48,520 nt of DNA, taken from NCBI GenBank assembly GCA_910588425.1, contig CAJUPM010000007.1, positions 39,971-88,490 on the forward strand, given 5' to 3'. A program made the position numbers and the translations under genes. Under the pieces are notes generated by a model that saw nothing but the letters and a program-made list of their open reading frames with translations, ran no database searches and was not told where the DNA came from. How positions within the stretch are numbered: the first letter of the stretch is position 1; every line of letters begins with the position of its first letter. The stretch comes from an uncultured Christensenellaceae bacterium (GTDB lineage: Bacteria > Bacillota > Clostridia > Christensenellales > Christensenellaceae). Shown here one piece after another: positions 14,890 through 22,957 of the stretch.

Positions 14890-15858
14890 ATGAAGGCATA
14901 CTTTTTTCTCTGTGAGACTAACGACGGCTGGCGCAACCTTGCGGCAGATGAATACTTTTTGAACCACATCGGCAAAGACGAGATTTTGCTTCATATCTAT
15001 ATCAATGCGCCGGCTGTGATCATCGGCAAGAACCAGAACGCCTGGCGCGAATGCAATTTAAAGGCCATGGAGGCAGACGGCGTCAAGCTGGTGCGCCGGA
15101 TCAGCGGCGGCGGCGCGGTGTATCACGATCTGGGCAATGTGAACTTCTCGTTCATCGCGCATCGGGATATTTACGACGTCCCCCGGCAGATGAACGTCAT
15201 CCTGCGGGCTGTGCGGGAGCTGGGCATTTCCGCAGAGTTCAGCGGCAGAAACGACCTTTTGGCCGAGGGCAGGAAGTTTTCGGGCAACGCGTTCTGCGTG
15301 CGGGGCGAAGGCCGCCAGCACCACGGGACGCTGCTGCTTTCAGCGGATCTCTCCAAACTGCCGGGGTATCTGAACGTCTCGGATGAAAAGCTGAAAAGCA
15401 AGGGCGTCTCCTCCGTGCGCTCCAGAGTCTGCAATCTCTGCGAATTCAATGCGGAAATCACGAGCGAGGGCATGATAGAGGCGCTGAAAAAAGGGTTCGC
15501 CCAGGAATACGGCGCGTTTGAAAACTGGGAGCTGGATGCGGCCGCTAGAGAAGAGATTGAGGCACTCTATGAAAAGCAATCCTCCTGGCAATGGCGGCTG
15601 GGTCAGGCGCCGCGCTTCGATTTGGAGCTGAAAAACCGCTTCGATTGGGGCGAAATTCAGATTCTGCTCTCTTTCCAGCAAGCGCATGTCAGCCAGGTGC
15701 AGGTTTACAGCGATGCGCTGGATACCGAGATTGCGGAGCAGCTGGCGCAGATGCTGCAAGGCGCGCGGTTTACAGCAGGCGATCTGGCGGCGGCAGTTTT
15801 GCCGGAGAAAAAGGAACTGGCCGAGATTGCCGGGTGGCTGGGCAGCCTGGAATATTAG
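14890..15858 (+). CDS. lplA: Lipoate--protein ligase A
   Basis: The 322-aa enzyme activates free lipoate with ATP and attaches it to lipoyl-domain lysines. The catalytic domain (about 1-240) has LVRRISGGGAVYHDLGNVNFSF (the RRxSGGGxVxHD lipoate-binding loop), GRNDLLAEGRKFSGNA and HHGTLLLSADL. A C-terminal accessory domain follows (about 250-322). The ATG at 14890, 5 bp after GGAGGCGG, is preferred over 14878. Its client in this window is the E2 protein at 39445. Confidence 0.94.
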   Translation: MKAYFFLCETNDGWRNLAADEYFLNHIGKDEILLHIYINAPAVIIGKNQNAWRECNLKAMEADGVKLVRRISGGGAVYHDLGNVNFSFIAHRDIYDVPRQMNVILRAVRELGISAEFSGRNDLLAEGRKFSGNAFCVRGEGRQHHGTLLLSADLSKLPGYLNVSDEKLKSKGVSSVRSRVCNLCEFNAEITSEGMIEALKKGFAQEYGAFENWELDAAAREEIEALYEKQSSWQWRLGQAPRFDLELKNRFDWGEIQILLSFQQAHVSQVQVYSDALDTEIAEQLAQMLQGARFTAGDLAAAVLPEKKELAEIAGWLGSLEY

Positions 15859-15865
15859 GGAAAAT

Positions 15866-15898
15866 AAAAAAAGCTGGCGCTTTGCGCCAGCTTTTTTT
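15866..15898. terminator. Bidirectional terminator between lplA and ridA
   Basis: AAGCTGGCGC / GCGCCAGCTT with a TTT loop and A/T runs on both sides. Confidence 0.92.
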
Positions 15899-15917
15899 AC
15901 GGAAATTTTTGAAAAAT

Positions 15918-16289
15918 TTAGATTTCTGCGATGGCTTCCACTTCACAGAACACGCCTTTTGGCAGTGCCTTGACGGCCACGCAGGAGCGGGCGGGTTTGC
16001 CCGTGAAATACTGCTCATAGACGGCGTTGAACGCGGCGAAATCCGCCATATCCGCCAAAAAGCAGGTCGTCTTGACGACTTTCTCGAAGCTGCTGCCGGC
16101 GGCTTCCAGAATGGTGCCGAGATTTTGGATGGAGCAATGCGCCTGAGCGGCCACATCCTGCCCTGAGATTTCCCCCGTCGCCGCATCTAACGGGATCTGC
16201 CCGGAAGTAAAAATCAGATTGCCGGCGATTTTGGCCTGGGAATAAGGGCCGATGGCCGCAGGCGCCTTGTCTGTCGCGATGGTTTTCAT
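15918..16289 (-). CDS. ridA: RidA-family reactive enamine/imine deaminase
   Basis: The 123-aa trimeric enzyme hydrolyses 2-aminoacrylate-derived enamines and imines, protecting PLP enzymes. Family landmarks are APAAIGPYSQA near the start, FTSGQIPLD, a conserved Arg in KPARSCVAV and the terminal CEVEAIAEI (the active-site CEVE motif). The ATG at 16289 with GGAGGTG upstream is chosen over a longer frame to 16307. Several PLP aminotransferases in this window could produce its substrates. Confidence 0.95.
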   Translation of the reverse strand: MKTIATDKAPAAIGPYSQAKIAGNLIFTSGQIPLDAATGEISGQDVAAQAHCSIQNLGTILEAAGSSFEKVVKTTCFLADMADFAAFNAVYEQYFTGKPARSCVAVKALPKGVFCEVEAIAEI

Positions 16290-16316
16290 CAAAATGCACC
16301 TCCACATTTTTTCTCT

Positions 16317-16345
16317 ATTATAGCGGATTTTTGCCAGGCGCTCAA
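16317..16345 (-). promoter_or_regulatory. Promoter of ridA
   Basis: On the minus strand, TTGAGC (16345-16340), 17 bp, TATAAT (16322-16317). Confidence 0.75.
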
Positions 16346-16437
16346 GTTTGATAGTTGTACTTCAAAAGATGTTGTGATAGAATAAGGCTATCAAGTTTTA
16401 TTTTGAGAAAAGAAATTAGAAAACGGAGGAAATTCAA

Positions 16438-17277
16438 ATGTTGAAATCCATCAACGATGTAACGAAGCTTTCCAACGGTGTTCTCATGCCCTGGCTGGGC
16501 CTTGGCGTTTGGCAGGCAGAGAACAACGATGCGGAGTATGCGGTCAAGTGGGCGGTCGAGGCGGGCTATCGCCATATCGATACGGCGGCCTGCTACGAGA
16601 ACGAAGTCCAGACGGGCAAGGGCATCAAGGATTGCGGCGTCAGCCGGCAGGATCTGTTCGTAACGTCCAAATTCTTCGGGCCCAAGCATTCCTATGAGAA
16701 CGCCATCGCTTCCTGCGAGCAGACGCTCAAAGATTTGCAGACGGATTATCTCGACCTGTTCCTGATTCACTGGCCCATGCCCAAGCAGGAGAAGTATGTG
16801 GAAGTCTGGCATGCGCTGGAGAAGCTGTATAAAGACGGCAAAGTCCGCGCGATCGGCGTTTCCAACTTCTATGCAGAGTATATCGACAATGTCATCGCAA
16901 ACAGCGATATCGTTCCGCATGTTTTGCAGGTTGAGTATCACCCCTTCTATCAGCAGAAGAGCCTTCAGGCATACTGCAAAGAGAAGGGCATCCAGTATGA
17001 GGCATATTCTCCGCTGGCGCAGGGCGCTATCTTCGAGAGCGATATCCTCAAAAACCTGGCAGAGAAATACGGCAAATCCGTCGCTCAGCTGGTTCTGCGC
17101 TGGGAGATGCAAAATGGCGTCGTCGTCATTCCCAAATCCGTCCACCAGAACCGCATCATCCAGAACAGCGAGATCTTCGATTTCGAGATCAGCGATGCTG
17201 ATATGAAGATCATCGACGATATGGAAGAGGATCGCAAGATCACCTGCCCGCGCCCGGATGAGCTGAACCTGGAATAA
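16438..17277 (+). CDS. Aldo/keto reductase (AKR5-like)
   Basis: The 279-aa NAD(P)H-dependent TIM-barrel reductase shows the full catalytic tetrad: D48 and Y53 (DTAACYENE), K78 (TSKFFGPK) and H111 (FLIHWPMP). Later landmarks are AIGVSNFYAEY, VEYHPFYQQ, YSPLAQG and VVIPKSVHQNRIIQN for cofactor binding. It resembles the 2,5-diketogluconate/methylglyoxal reductase group; the physiological substrate is not clear. ACGGAGGAAA precedes the ATG. It is a single-gene unit closed by a strong terminator. Confidence 0.94.
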   Translation: MLKSINDVTKLSNGVLMPWLGLGVWQAENNDAEYAVKWAVEAGYRHIDTAACYENEVQTGKGIKDCGVSRQDLFVTSKFFGPKHSYENAIASCEQTLKDLQTDYLDLFLIHWPMPKQEKYVEVWHALEKLYKDGKVRAIGVSNFYAEYIDNVIANSDIVPHVLQVEYHPFYQQKSLQAYCKEKGIQYEAYSPLAQGAIFESDILKNLAEKYGKSVAQLVLRWEMQNGVVVIPKSVHQNRIIQNSEIFDFEISDADMKIIDDMEEDRKITCPRPDELNLE

Positions 17278-17293
17278 GCTACTTGAAAATAAG

Positions 17294-17327
17294 GCAGGCG
17301 GCGTTTTTACGCCGCCTGCTTTTTTTA
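17294..17327 (+). terminator. Terminator of the aldo/keto reductase gene
   Basis: A 10-bp GC-rich stem, GCAGGCGGCG / CGCCGCCTGC, is followed by seven T. Confidence 0.93.
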
Positions 17328-17348
17328 CTCCAAAATTGCGAATAGGGA

Positions 17349-17378
17349 TTGGCAGGGGCGCCCTTTTTCCGATACAAT
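17349..17378 (+). promoter_or_regulatory. Promoter of the acetate kinase gene
   Basis: TTGGCA (17349-17354), 18 bp, TACAAT (17373-17378). It rules out a start codon at 17349 and supports the ATG at 17421. Confidence 0.7.
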
Positions 17379-17420
17379 AGAGCTGTGCGCCGCCGGCGCA
17401 GAAATGAGAGGAGAACAGAG

Positions 17421-18605
17421 ATGAAAATACTCGTTTGCAATGCGGGGAGCACCTCGCTGAAGTTTAAGCTGTATCAGATGCCGGAAGAGCAGGTGCTGGC
17501 CGAATGCCGCATCGAGCGGATCGCAGATCCGAAGGGCGGCCGGTTTTTCTATCAGGGGCCGGAGGGGAAAACAGAGGAGTGCACCCAGCAAACCCGGGAT
17601 TACCGGGAGGGGATCCGCTGTTTTCTGCGCCTGCTGACGGACAAAGCGCTGGGCGCCATCGGAGATTGGCGGCAGATAGATGCGGTTGGCTTTAAAACTG
17701 TGCTCTCCAAGGGGCATTATGGCGTGCATCTGCTGACGGAGGAGGTCTTGCAGGGGATGCGGGACTATATGACGGTCGCCCCTGTGCACAACAGCTGCTA
17801 TTTGCAGGCCATCGCCGCGGTGGAAGAGGAACTCCCGGGCATTCCAAGGGTGGGCGTGTTCGAGACGGCCTTTCACCAGACCATGAAGCCCGAAGCCTAT
17901 CTCTATTCCCTGCCCTATGAGTGGTATGAAAAATACGGCGTGCGCCGCCTGGGCTATCACGGCGCCAGCCATGGCTATATCGCCTCCTGCCTGAACGAGC
18001 TGGAAGGCGCGCACTACCGGGCAGTTTCCTGTCATCTGGGCGGAAGCGGCTCGTTGGCGGCAATTGTAGACGGCAAGTGCGTGGATACCAGCTTTGGAAT
18101 GTCTCTGCAAACGGGCATTCCCCAGACCAACCGCAGCGGGGATATCGATCCGTTCCTCATCTTCCACATGGTGCAGGCCGAAGGGCTGAGCCTGGAAGAA
18201 GTCAAGCGTCAGATGGAAAGCCAGGGAGGCCTGCTGGGCATTTCGGGCGTGAGCGGCGATCTGCGCGATATTGAGCAGGCCGCACCGCACAGCGAGCGGG
18301 CACGGCTGGCCATCGAGATCTATTGCCGGGAAATTGCGCGCTATATCGGCGGATATGCGGCCATTATGGGCGGGCTGGATGCCGTGGCCTTTACGGGCGG
18401 TATCGGGGAAAACAGCGCCCTGGTGCGCGGGAAAGTGCTGGAACGGCTGGCCTTTCTCGGTTTTGAACTGCAAGGCGAGGCGAAAAAAGGCGAGATCTCC
18501 TGCCTCACAAAGCCGGGCAGCGCGGCGCGGGCCTATGTGATCTCGGCCAACGAGGAGCTGGGCATTGCGCGCAAAACCATGGAGCTGATGCGCCAAGGCG
18601 AGTAG
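17421..18605 (+). CDS. ackA: Acetate/propionate-family kinase (divergent AckA)
   Basis: The 394-aa kinase makes ATP from acetyl phosphate (or the reverse) at the end of fermentation. ASKHA-fold landmarks are VCNAGSTSLKFKLY, the FETAFHQTM block with its conserved His, RRLGYHGASH, CHLGGSGSLAAI, NRSGDIDP, AFTGGIGENSALVR and ANEELGIARKT. Several positions differ from textbook AckA: NAGSTS for NSGSSS, RLGYHGAS for RYGFHGTS, GGSGS for GNGSS and PQTNRSGDIDP for a GTRSGDIDP-type loop. A relative with another short-chain substrate is therefore possible. GAGAGGAGAACAGAG precedes the ATG. No pta gene is adjacent. Confidence 0.85.
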   Translation: MKILVCNAGSTSLKFKLYQMPEEQVLAECRIERIADPKGGRFFYQGPEGKTEECTQQTRDYREGIRCFLRLLTDKALGAIGDWRQIDAVGFKTVLSKGHYGVHLLTEEVLQGMRDYMTVAPVHNSCYLQAIAAVEEELPGIPRVGVFETAFHQTMKPEAYLYSLPYEWYEKYGVRRLGYHGASHGYIASCLNELEGAHYRAVSCHLGGSGSLAAIVDGKCVDTSFGMSLQTGIPQTNRSGDIDPFLIFHMVQAEGLSLEEVKRQMESQGGLLGISGVSGDLRDIEQAAPHSERARLAIEIYCREIARYIGGYAAIMGGLDAVAFTGGIGENSALVRGKVLERLAFLGFELQGEAKKGEISCLTKPGSAARAYVISANEELGIARKTMELMRQGE

Positions 18606-18618
18606 TTTTTGGGAAATG

Positions 18619-18651
18619 AAAAAAGCACCCCAAGTTTTGGAGTGCTTTTTT
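18619..18651. terminator. Bidirectional terminator between ackA and lepB
   Basis: AAAAAAGCAC and GTGCTTTTTT flank an inner CCAA / TTGG pairing. Both strands have a T-run. Confidence 0.88.
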
Positions 18652-18658
18652 GATGCGG

Positions 18659-19225
18659 CTAAATTTTCTTCATCTGGTTCAGCGGCCAGACGACGAACAG
18701 CGCATGGCCGATGACATCCTCTTTTGCAATCGCCCCGACATCTGCCGAGCGGCTGTCCAGGGAGTTGTTGCGGTTATCCCCCATGACGAAGTAGCAGCCC
18801 TCCGGGACGGTATAGGCATCGTAGCCGGGAATGATGAGCTGTTCGAGCAGATAGGGCTCCTCCTGCCGCTCACCGTTGATATAGAGATGGCCGTCGTTTT
18901 TGATCTCGACAGTATCGCCGGGCAGGCCGACCACGCGCTTGACAAACGCCCCCTCGCGGTTGGGATACCGGACGATGACGACATCAAACCGCTCGATTTT
19001 CCCTCCGGCAGAGGAGATTTTTTCCACGAATACCGTCTGATCCTTATAGAGCGTGGGCTGCATGGAAGGGCCGTCCACCCGCACCATCTCGAATACGAAC
19101 AGCCGCAGCAGCAGCGCCATCAGCACAGCGCCGCAAATGCAGAAAACCCAGCTTAAAAGCTCTTTTACTGCTCTCAGATTTTTCCTTTGGCGCCTTTTTT
19201 CGCTATTCTCCATCCTGATATACAC
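18659..19225 (-). CDS. lepB: Type I signal peptidase
   Basis: The 188-aa protease (from GTG 19225) is membrane-anchored and removes Sec signal peptides outside the membrane. A basic N-terminus leads into one transmembrane helix (about 24-46). The catalytic Ser is S54 (VDGPSMQPTL) and the general-base Lys is K97 (GAFVKRVVGLPGD). The MGDNRNNSLDSR box and the VVWPLNQ end follow. GTG at 19225 has GAAAGGTGAAGC upstream; ATG at 19213 is an alternative. It overlaps the DUF951 gene by 23 bp, so the two are co-translated. Confidence 0.94.
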   Translation of the reverse strand: MYIRMENSEKRRQRKNLRAVKELLSWVFCICGAVLMALLLRLFVFEMVRVDGPSMQPTLYKDQTVFVEKISSAGGKIERFDVVIVRYPNREGAFVKRVVGLPGDTVEIKNDGHLYINGERQEEPYLLEQLIIPGYDAYTVPEGCYFVMGDNRNNSLDSRSADVGAIAKEDVIGHALFVVWPLNQMKKI

Positions 19226-19394
19226 GCTTCACCTTTCTGGCAAACTCTTCAAATGGGAGCATGACGACTCTCCCGCAGCCCTTGCATTTGATCTTATAAT
19301 CCGCGCCCACCCGGGTAACGATCCACAGATCGCTGCCGCAGGGGTGTCTTTTTTTCATTTGGACAATATCGCCTATCTGCACAGAAGTATTCAA
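19203..19394 (-). CDS. DUF951-family small zinc-binding-like protein
   Basis: A protein of about 63 aa with the family core VQIGDIVQMKKRHPCGSDLW, ADYKIKCKGCGRVVMLP and a basic KVKRVY end. Cys residues in HPCGS and CKGC may bind metal. The function is unknown; the family is common in Firmicutes. TTG at 19394 is proposed as start because AGGAGGG (19408-19402) lies 7 nt upstream. The ATG at 19412 would put that site inside the gene and add residues that homologues lack. It heads a two-gene unit with lepB. Confidence 0.8.
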   Translation of the reverse strand: MNTSVQIGDIVQMKKRHPCGSDLWIVTRVGADYKIKCKGCGRVVMLPFEEFARKVKRVYQDGE

Positions 19395-19531
19395 CAAAGC
19401 ACCCTCCTGCATATACTATGATACTGGAATTATACACTCTTTTTTGGAAAAAGGAAACTGCCGGCGGAAATTTCGGCAGCAGGGCAGAGGGGAAGGAAAA
19501 AGGCGCGCAGCCAAGGGCAGAGCCGGGACAG

Positions 19532-19560
19532 TTGCTTTTATCATAAAAGAATATTATAAT
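19532..19560 (+). promoter_or_regulatory. Promoter of murA
   Basis: TTGCTT (19532-19537), 17 bp, TATAAT (19555-19560). It places transcription start near 19567 and supports the ATG at 19627 rather than the in-frame upstream extension to 19444. Confidence 0.75.
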
Positions 19561-19626
19561 GTTCTTGATTGTATGATGAGCCTGATGCGTTTTGCCTGCT
19601 CGGGCGCTAGTAGAAGTGAGGAAAGA

Positions 19627-20928
19627 ATGAACGAGAAATTCGTCATCCGGGGCGGGAAGCCCCTAGAGGGAAGCGTGTGCGTCGGTGGCGCAAAGAATGC
19701 GGCCGTGGCCATTCTTCCGGCGACGATTCTGGCGGAAGGTCCGTGCATCATTGAAAATCTGCCGAGAATCGACGATGTAACCATACTGCTCAATATCATG
19801 AAGCGCCTGGGCGCAAGCATCGATGCCCGGGAAGATGGCTCTGTTTTAATCGACACCAGCGGCATCAAGACCAGCGACGTGCGCATCAATCTGGTGCGCC
19901 GGATGCGCGCCTCCTACTACCTTGTCGGGGCGCTTTTGGGGCGCTTTTTAAGCGCGAAGGTCTATCTGCCCGGCGGCTGTGCCATTGGCCAGCGGCCCAT
20001 CGATCTGCATAAAAAGGGGATTGCGGCGCTGGGCGCGAATATGAGGGAGGAATACGGCTGCCTGGTGGCGGATGCCGAGGAGCTCGTTGGCAGCGATATT
20101 TACCTCGATCAGGTCTCCGTCGGGGCGACCATCAACATCATGCTGGCGGCCGTCAAGGCAAAGGGCAGCACGACGATTATGAACGCGGCAAAAGAGCCGC
20201 ATGTTGTCGACGTCGCGAACTTTTTGAACTGCATGGGCGCGCGCATCAAGGGCGCGGGCACGGATACCATCAAGATCCGCGGCGTGGAAAAGCTGCACGG
20301 CTGTACATACAGCGTCATTCCCGATCAGATCGAGGCGGGGACGCTGATGATCGCGGCGGCGGCCACCAAGGGCGACGTTACGGTGAAGAACGTCGTGCCC
20401 GTGCATATGGAGGCGCTGACGGCCAAGCTGGAAGAGATGGGCGTGCAGGTGGAGGAAGGCGGAGATAGCATCCGCGTCTGCTGCACCAAGCGGCCAAAGA
20501 GAGTCAATATCAAAACCTATCCCTATCCCGGCTTCCCGACGGATTTGCAGCAGCCGGCGACGGTGCTGCTCTCCACGGCAGAGGGAACCAGCGTGATTGT
20601 GGAAAATATTTTTGAATCCCGGTTTAAGCATATCAACGAGATCCGCCGCATGGGCGCAAAAGTGACGATCGACGACCGGGTGGCGGTGGTGGAAGGCGTG
20701 GAGCGGCTGACGGGTGCCCCGGTGCGCGCCAGCGATTTGCGGGCAGGCGCGGCGCTCATCGTCGCGGGGCTCATGGCCGACGGCGTCACGGATATCTATA
20801 ATATCCAGTATATCGACCGCGGCTACGACCACATTGAAAATAAGCTCATCGCCCTGGGCGCGGATATTCAGCGCGTTCCGGTGGAGGATGAGGATGACGG
20901 CGCGATGGATTTGGAAGAGTTCATCTAG
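19627..20928 (+). CDS. murA: UDP-N-acetylglucosamine 1-carboxyvinyltransferase
   Basis: The 433-aa enzyme transfers enolpyruvate from PEP to UDP-GlcNAc, the first committed step of peptidoglycan synthesis. It has the EPSP-synthase-like double barrel, K23-N24 (GGAKNAAVA) and the catalytic loop PGGCAIGQRPIDLH with Cys118, the fosfomycin target. It also has SVGATINIMLAAVKA, PDQIEAGTLMIAAA, PYPGFPTDLQQP and the IDRGYDHIENKL end. GAGGAAAGA precedes the ATG. An acidic C-terminal tail, VEDEDDGAMDLEEFI, is slightly longer than usual. Confidence 0.96.
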   Translation: MNEKFVIRGGKPLEGSVCVGGAKNAAVAILPATILAEGPCIIENLPRIDDVTILLNIMKRLGASIDAREDGSVLIDTSGIKTSDVRINLVRRMRASYYLVGALLGRFLSAKVYLPGGCAIGQRPIDLHKKGIAALGANMREEYGCLVADAEELVGSDIYLDQVSVGATINIMLAAVKAKGSTTIMNAAKEPHVVDVANFLNCMGARIKGAGTDTIKIRGVEKLHGCTYSVIPDQIEAGTLMIAAAATKGDVTVKNVVPVHMEALTAKLEEMGVQVEEGGDSIRVCCTKRPKRVNIKTYPYPGFPTDLQQPATVLLSTAEGTSVIVENIFESRFKHINEIRRMGAKVTIDDRVAVVEGVERLTGAPVRASDLRAGAALIVAGLMADGVTDIYNIQYIDRGYDHIENKLIALGADIQRVPVEDEDDGAMDLEEFI

Positions 20929-20930
20929 CG

Positions 20931-20958
20931 AAAAAGAGCTGCCTGGCAGCTCTTTTTT
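20931..20958 (+). terminator. Terminator of murA
   Basis: AAAAAGAGCTGCC / (G)GCAGCTCTTTTTT around a short loop, 2 bp after the stop codon. Confidence 0.88.
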
Positions 20959-21063
20959 GATGCAAATGCGGCCAAACTTGCGCTCAGGGCGCGGGTTTGC
21001 GCTTGCGAAGCGCGGGAAGGGTATAGTAAAATAGAAAAAACACCAAAGAGGGGGAGAGGGGCA

Positions 21064-22203
21064 ATGGAAGAAAACTGGGCGGATTTGCTTCGGTTAAAGC
21101 GCCTGGAGCGCAGACCGGAGGAGAAATATATCACGGTTACGATGCCCGAGAGCAGTTACCGCGCGTTTCACTGCATGGCCGACTATCCGATGATAGGGCG
21201 GCTGGAGCGGGATGAGCAGGCGATGGGGCGCGCGGAATGGAACAAAGAGCTGTATCCGCTTCCGGCAGAATACCAGCGCAGAGAGGGAACGCCCCGCGGG
21301 AAGATCGTGGGCCGCGTGATGGAGGATTCTGCCTTTTACCCGGGCGTCAAGCATAAATACTGGGTCTATACGCCGGCGCAGTACGATGGAAAAACGCCGG
21401 CAGATCTCATCTTGTTTCTGGATGGGCAGATGTATTTTATGTCGGTTTTAAAGCAGAGCGAACTGCGCGGCACCATGAGCGATCTGCTGGAAGCAATCCC
21501 GGCAGAGGGGGAGATTCTGCTGCCGGAAGGCTCTGATAATATTACGGATTTGCTGGATAACCTGATCGCAGACGGCAAACTTGCGCCGACCATCGCCGTA
21601 TTTTTGGCGCCGGGATATCCTGGGCCTGGTGAGCCCGTCTATGGGACGAGCAAAGGCGTTACCAACCGCAGTGTGGAATACGATACGGTGAGCGATTGGT
21701 TTGCCCGCTTTGTGGCAGAGGAATTTTTGCCTATGGCGCTGGAAGGCTATGCGATTACAGCAGATTCTATGCGGCACAGCGTTGCGGGCATCAGCTCCAG
21801 CGGCATCGCCTCGTTTGCAGTCGCCTGGTATGCCAATCATCTGTTTGGCAACGTGATCGCGGCCAGCCCCAGCTTTGGCAATATCCGCGGCGGCAATATC
21901 TGGCCCTCGGTCATCCGCACCACGGATGAGAAAAAGAATCTGCGCACCTGCATGTGCGTCGGCAAATACGATGCCGATATCATCTTCGGGGACTGGATCC
22001 TGGCAAACCGCGACGTGGCCAGTGCGCTCAATTACCGCGGCTATGATTTTCGGCTGATCATCAATGAGATGGGGCATAGCCTGACTTTCCTGAAATATAT
22101 GATCCCCCAGGCGCTGGCTTGGTTCTACTGCGGCGAAGAGGTGAGAGGGAAGCATTGCACGGTCATCCGCCCTGCTCCGCTGGTAACGGAGATTTCAAAA
22201 TAG
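21064..22203 (+). CDS. Alpha/beta-hydrolase esterase of the enterochelin-esterase-like (Fes/IroE) family
   Basis: The 379-aa cytoplasmic protein has no signal peptide. The N-terminal 80 residues lack a clear family; the hydrolase core runs from about 90. Landmarks are VYTPAQYDGKTPADLILFLDGQMY, PTIAVFLAPGYPG, the nucleophile elbow AGISSSGIASF, an Asp-containing VGKYDADI segment and the catalytic-His region NEMGHSLTFLKYM. Without a signal or siderophore genes nearby, general esterase or feruloyl/acyl hydrolase activity is as likely as siderophore hydrolysis. GGGGGAGAGGGGC precedes the ATG. A promoter such as TTGCGA-18-TAAAAT (21003-21032) is possible. Confidence 0.85.
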   Translation: MEENWADLLRLKRLERRPEEKYITVTMPESSYRAFHCMADYPMIGRLERDEQAMGRAEWNKELYPLPAEYQRREGTPRGKIVGRVMEDSAFYPGVKHKYWVYTPAQYDGKTPADLILFLDGQMYFMSVLKQSELRGTMSDLLEAIPAEGEILLPEGSDNITDLLDNLIADGKLAPTIAVFLAPGYPGPGEPVYGTSKGVTNRSVEYDTVSDWFARFVAEEFLPMALEGYAITADSMRHSVAGISSSGIASFAVAWYANHLFGNVIAASPSFGNIRGGNIWPSVIRTTDEKKNLRTCMCVGKYDADIIFGDWILANRDVASALNYRGYDFRLIINEMGHSLTFLKYMIPQALAWFYCGEEVRGKHCTVIRPAPLVTEISK

Positions 22204-22372
22204 AGCGATGCAGACGGCCATGCGCCCCGAAACAATTGACGGAGCCCGCGCTGCTGCCCCTCGGCGGATGGCCAGCGTTGGATGCGGCCCGGAATATCGG
22301 CCGCAGGCAGGAGCGGCGAATGGCCGGTTTTGCGGAAACAGACAAAATTTTGCAAAAATAAAAACAGCCTCA

Positions 22373-22401
22373 TTGCAGGGGCGGGCGGCATTCTCTATGA
22401 T
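22373..22401 (+). promoter_or_regulatory. Promoter of the ATL-like gene
   Basis: TTGCAG (22373-22378), 17 bp, TATGAT (22396-22401), 20 bp before the start codon. Confidence 0.65.
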
Positions 22402-22420
22402 AAGGGCAGGAGGTGGCAAA

Positions 22421-22900
22421 ATGGCAAATGAGGAGCAAAAAGATTTTAACGCGATGCTGCGCCAAAATAAGGATATGCCCAAAATTCAGATTCTAAAAGA
22501 CCCGGCATCCATTCAAAAATACGGCGGGGAGAAGATGTACTTCGCGCCGCCCATGGCCTATGACGCGCTGATGAGGCAGGTTCCGCGGGGAGCACTGATC
22601 ACCGTCGGCGCCATGCGGGAGCATCTGGCAAAGAAGGCCGGGGCAGATTTTACCGACCCCATTACGGCAGGCATTTTTGTCTCGATTGCGGCCTGGGCCA
22701 GCCATCAGCGCGGGCAGGATGAGACGCCCTATTGGCGGACGCTCAAAGCCGGCGGCGAGCTCAATCCCAAATATCCGGGCGGCGAGCTGGCCCAGAAGGA
22801 AAAGCTGGAGGCCGAAGGGCATGAAGTTCTGCAAAAGGGCAGGAAGAACATCAAATACTATGTCAAAGAGTATGAGAGGGCGCTGTTTGAGCTGAAATAG
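22421..22900 (+). CDS. MGMT/ATL-like DNA-binding-domain protein lacking the alkyl-acceptor cysteine
   Basis: The 159-aa protein has the winged-helix DNA-binding domain of O6-alkylguanine alkyltransferases (about 55-150): DALMRQVPRGALITVGAMREHLAKKAGADFTDPITAGIF. At the place of the PCHRV active site it reads PYWRTLKAGGELNPKYPGG, so it cannot accept alkyl groups. ATL proteins of this kind sense or flag alkylated bases for nucleotide excision repair. The N-terminal about 45 residues are polar and unassigned. AGGAGGTG precedes the ATG at 22421. The promoter at 22373-22401 excludes the upstream extension. Confidence 0.8.
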   Translation: MANEEQKDFNAMLRQNKDMPKIQILKDPASIQKYGGEKMYFAPPMAYDALMRQVPRGALITVGAMREHLAKKAGADFTDPITAGIFVSIAAWASHQRGQDETPYWRTLKAGGELNPKYPGGELAQKEKLEAEGHEVLQKGRKNIKYYVKEYERALFELK

Positions 22901-22912
22901 CGGGAGGCGCGC

Positions 22913-22946
22913 AAAAAAAGAGCGGCAGGCTATGCCGCTCTTTTTT
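22913..22946. terminator. Bidirectional terminator between the ATL-like gene and degV
   Basis: AAAAAAAGAGCGGCA / TGCCGCTCTTTTTT with a short loop, usable on both strands. Confidence 0.9.
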
Positions 22947-22957
22947 CTTTGCAGAGT

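Noticed and set aside
19444..19626. N-terminal extension of MurA to 19444
   Set aside because: A sigma-A-like promoter lies at 19532-19560 inside it. MurA homologues begin near MNEKFVIRGG, and the ATG at 19627 has its own ribosome site.
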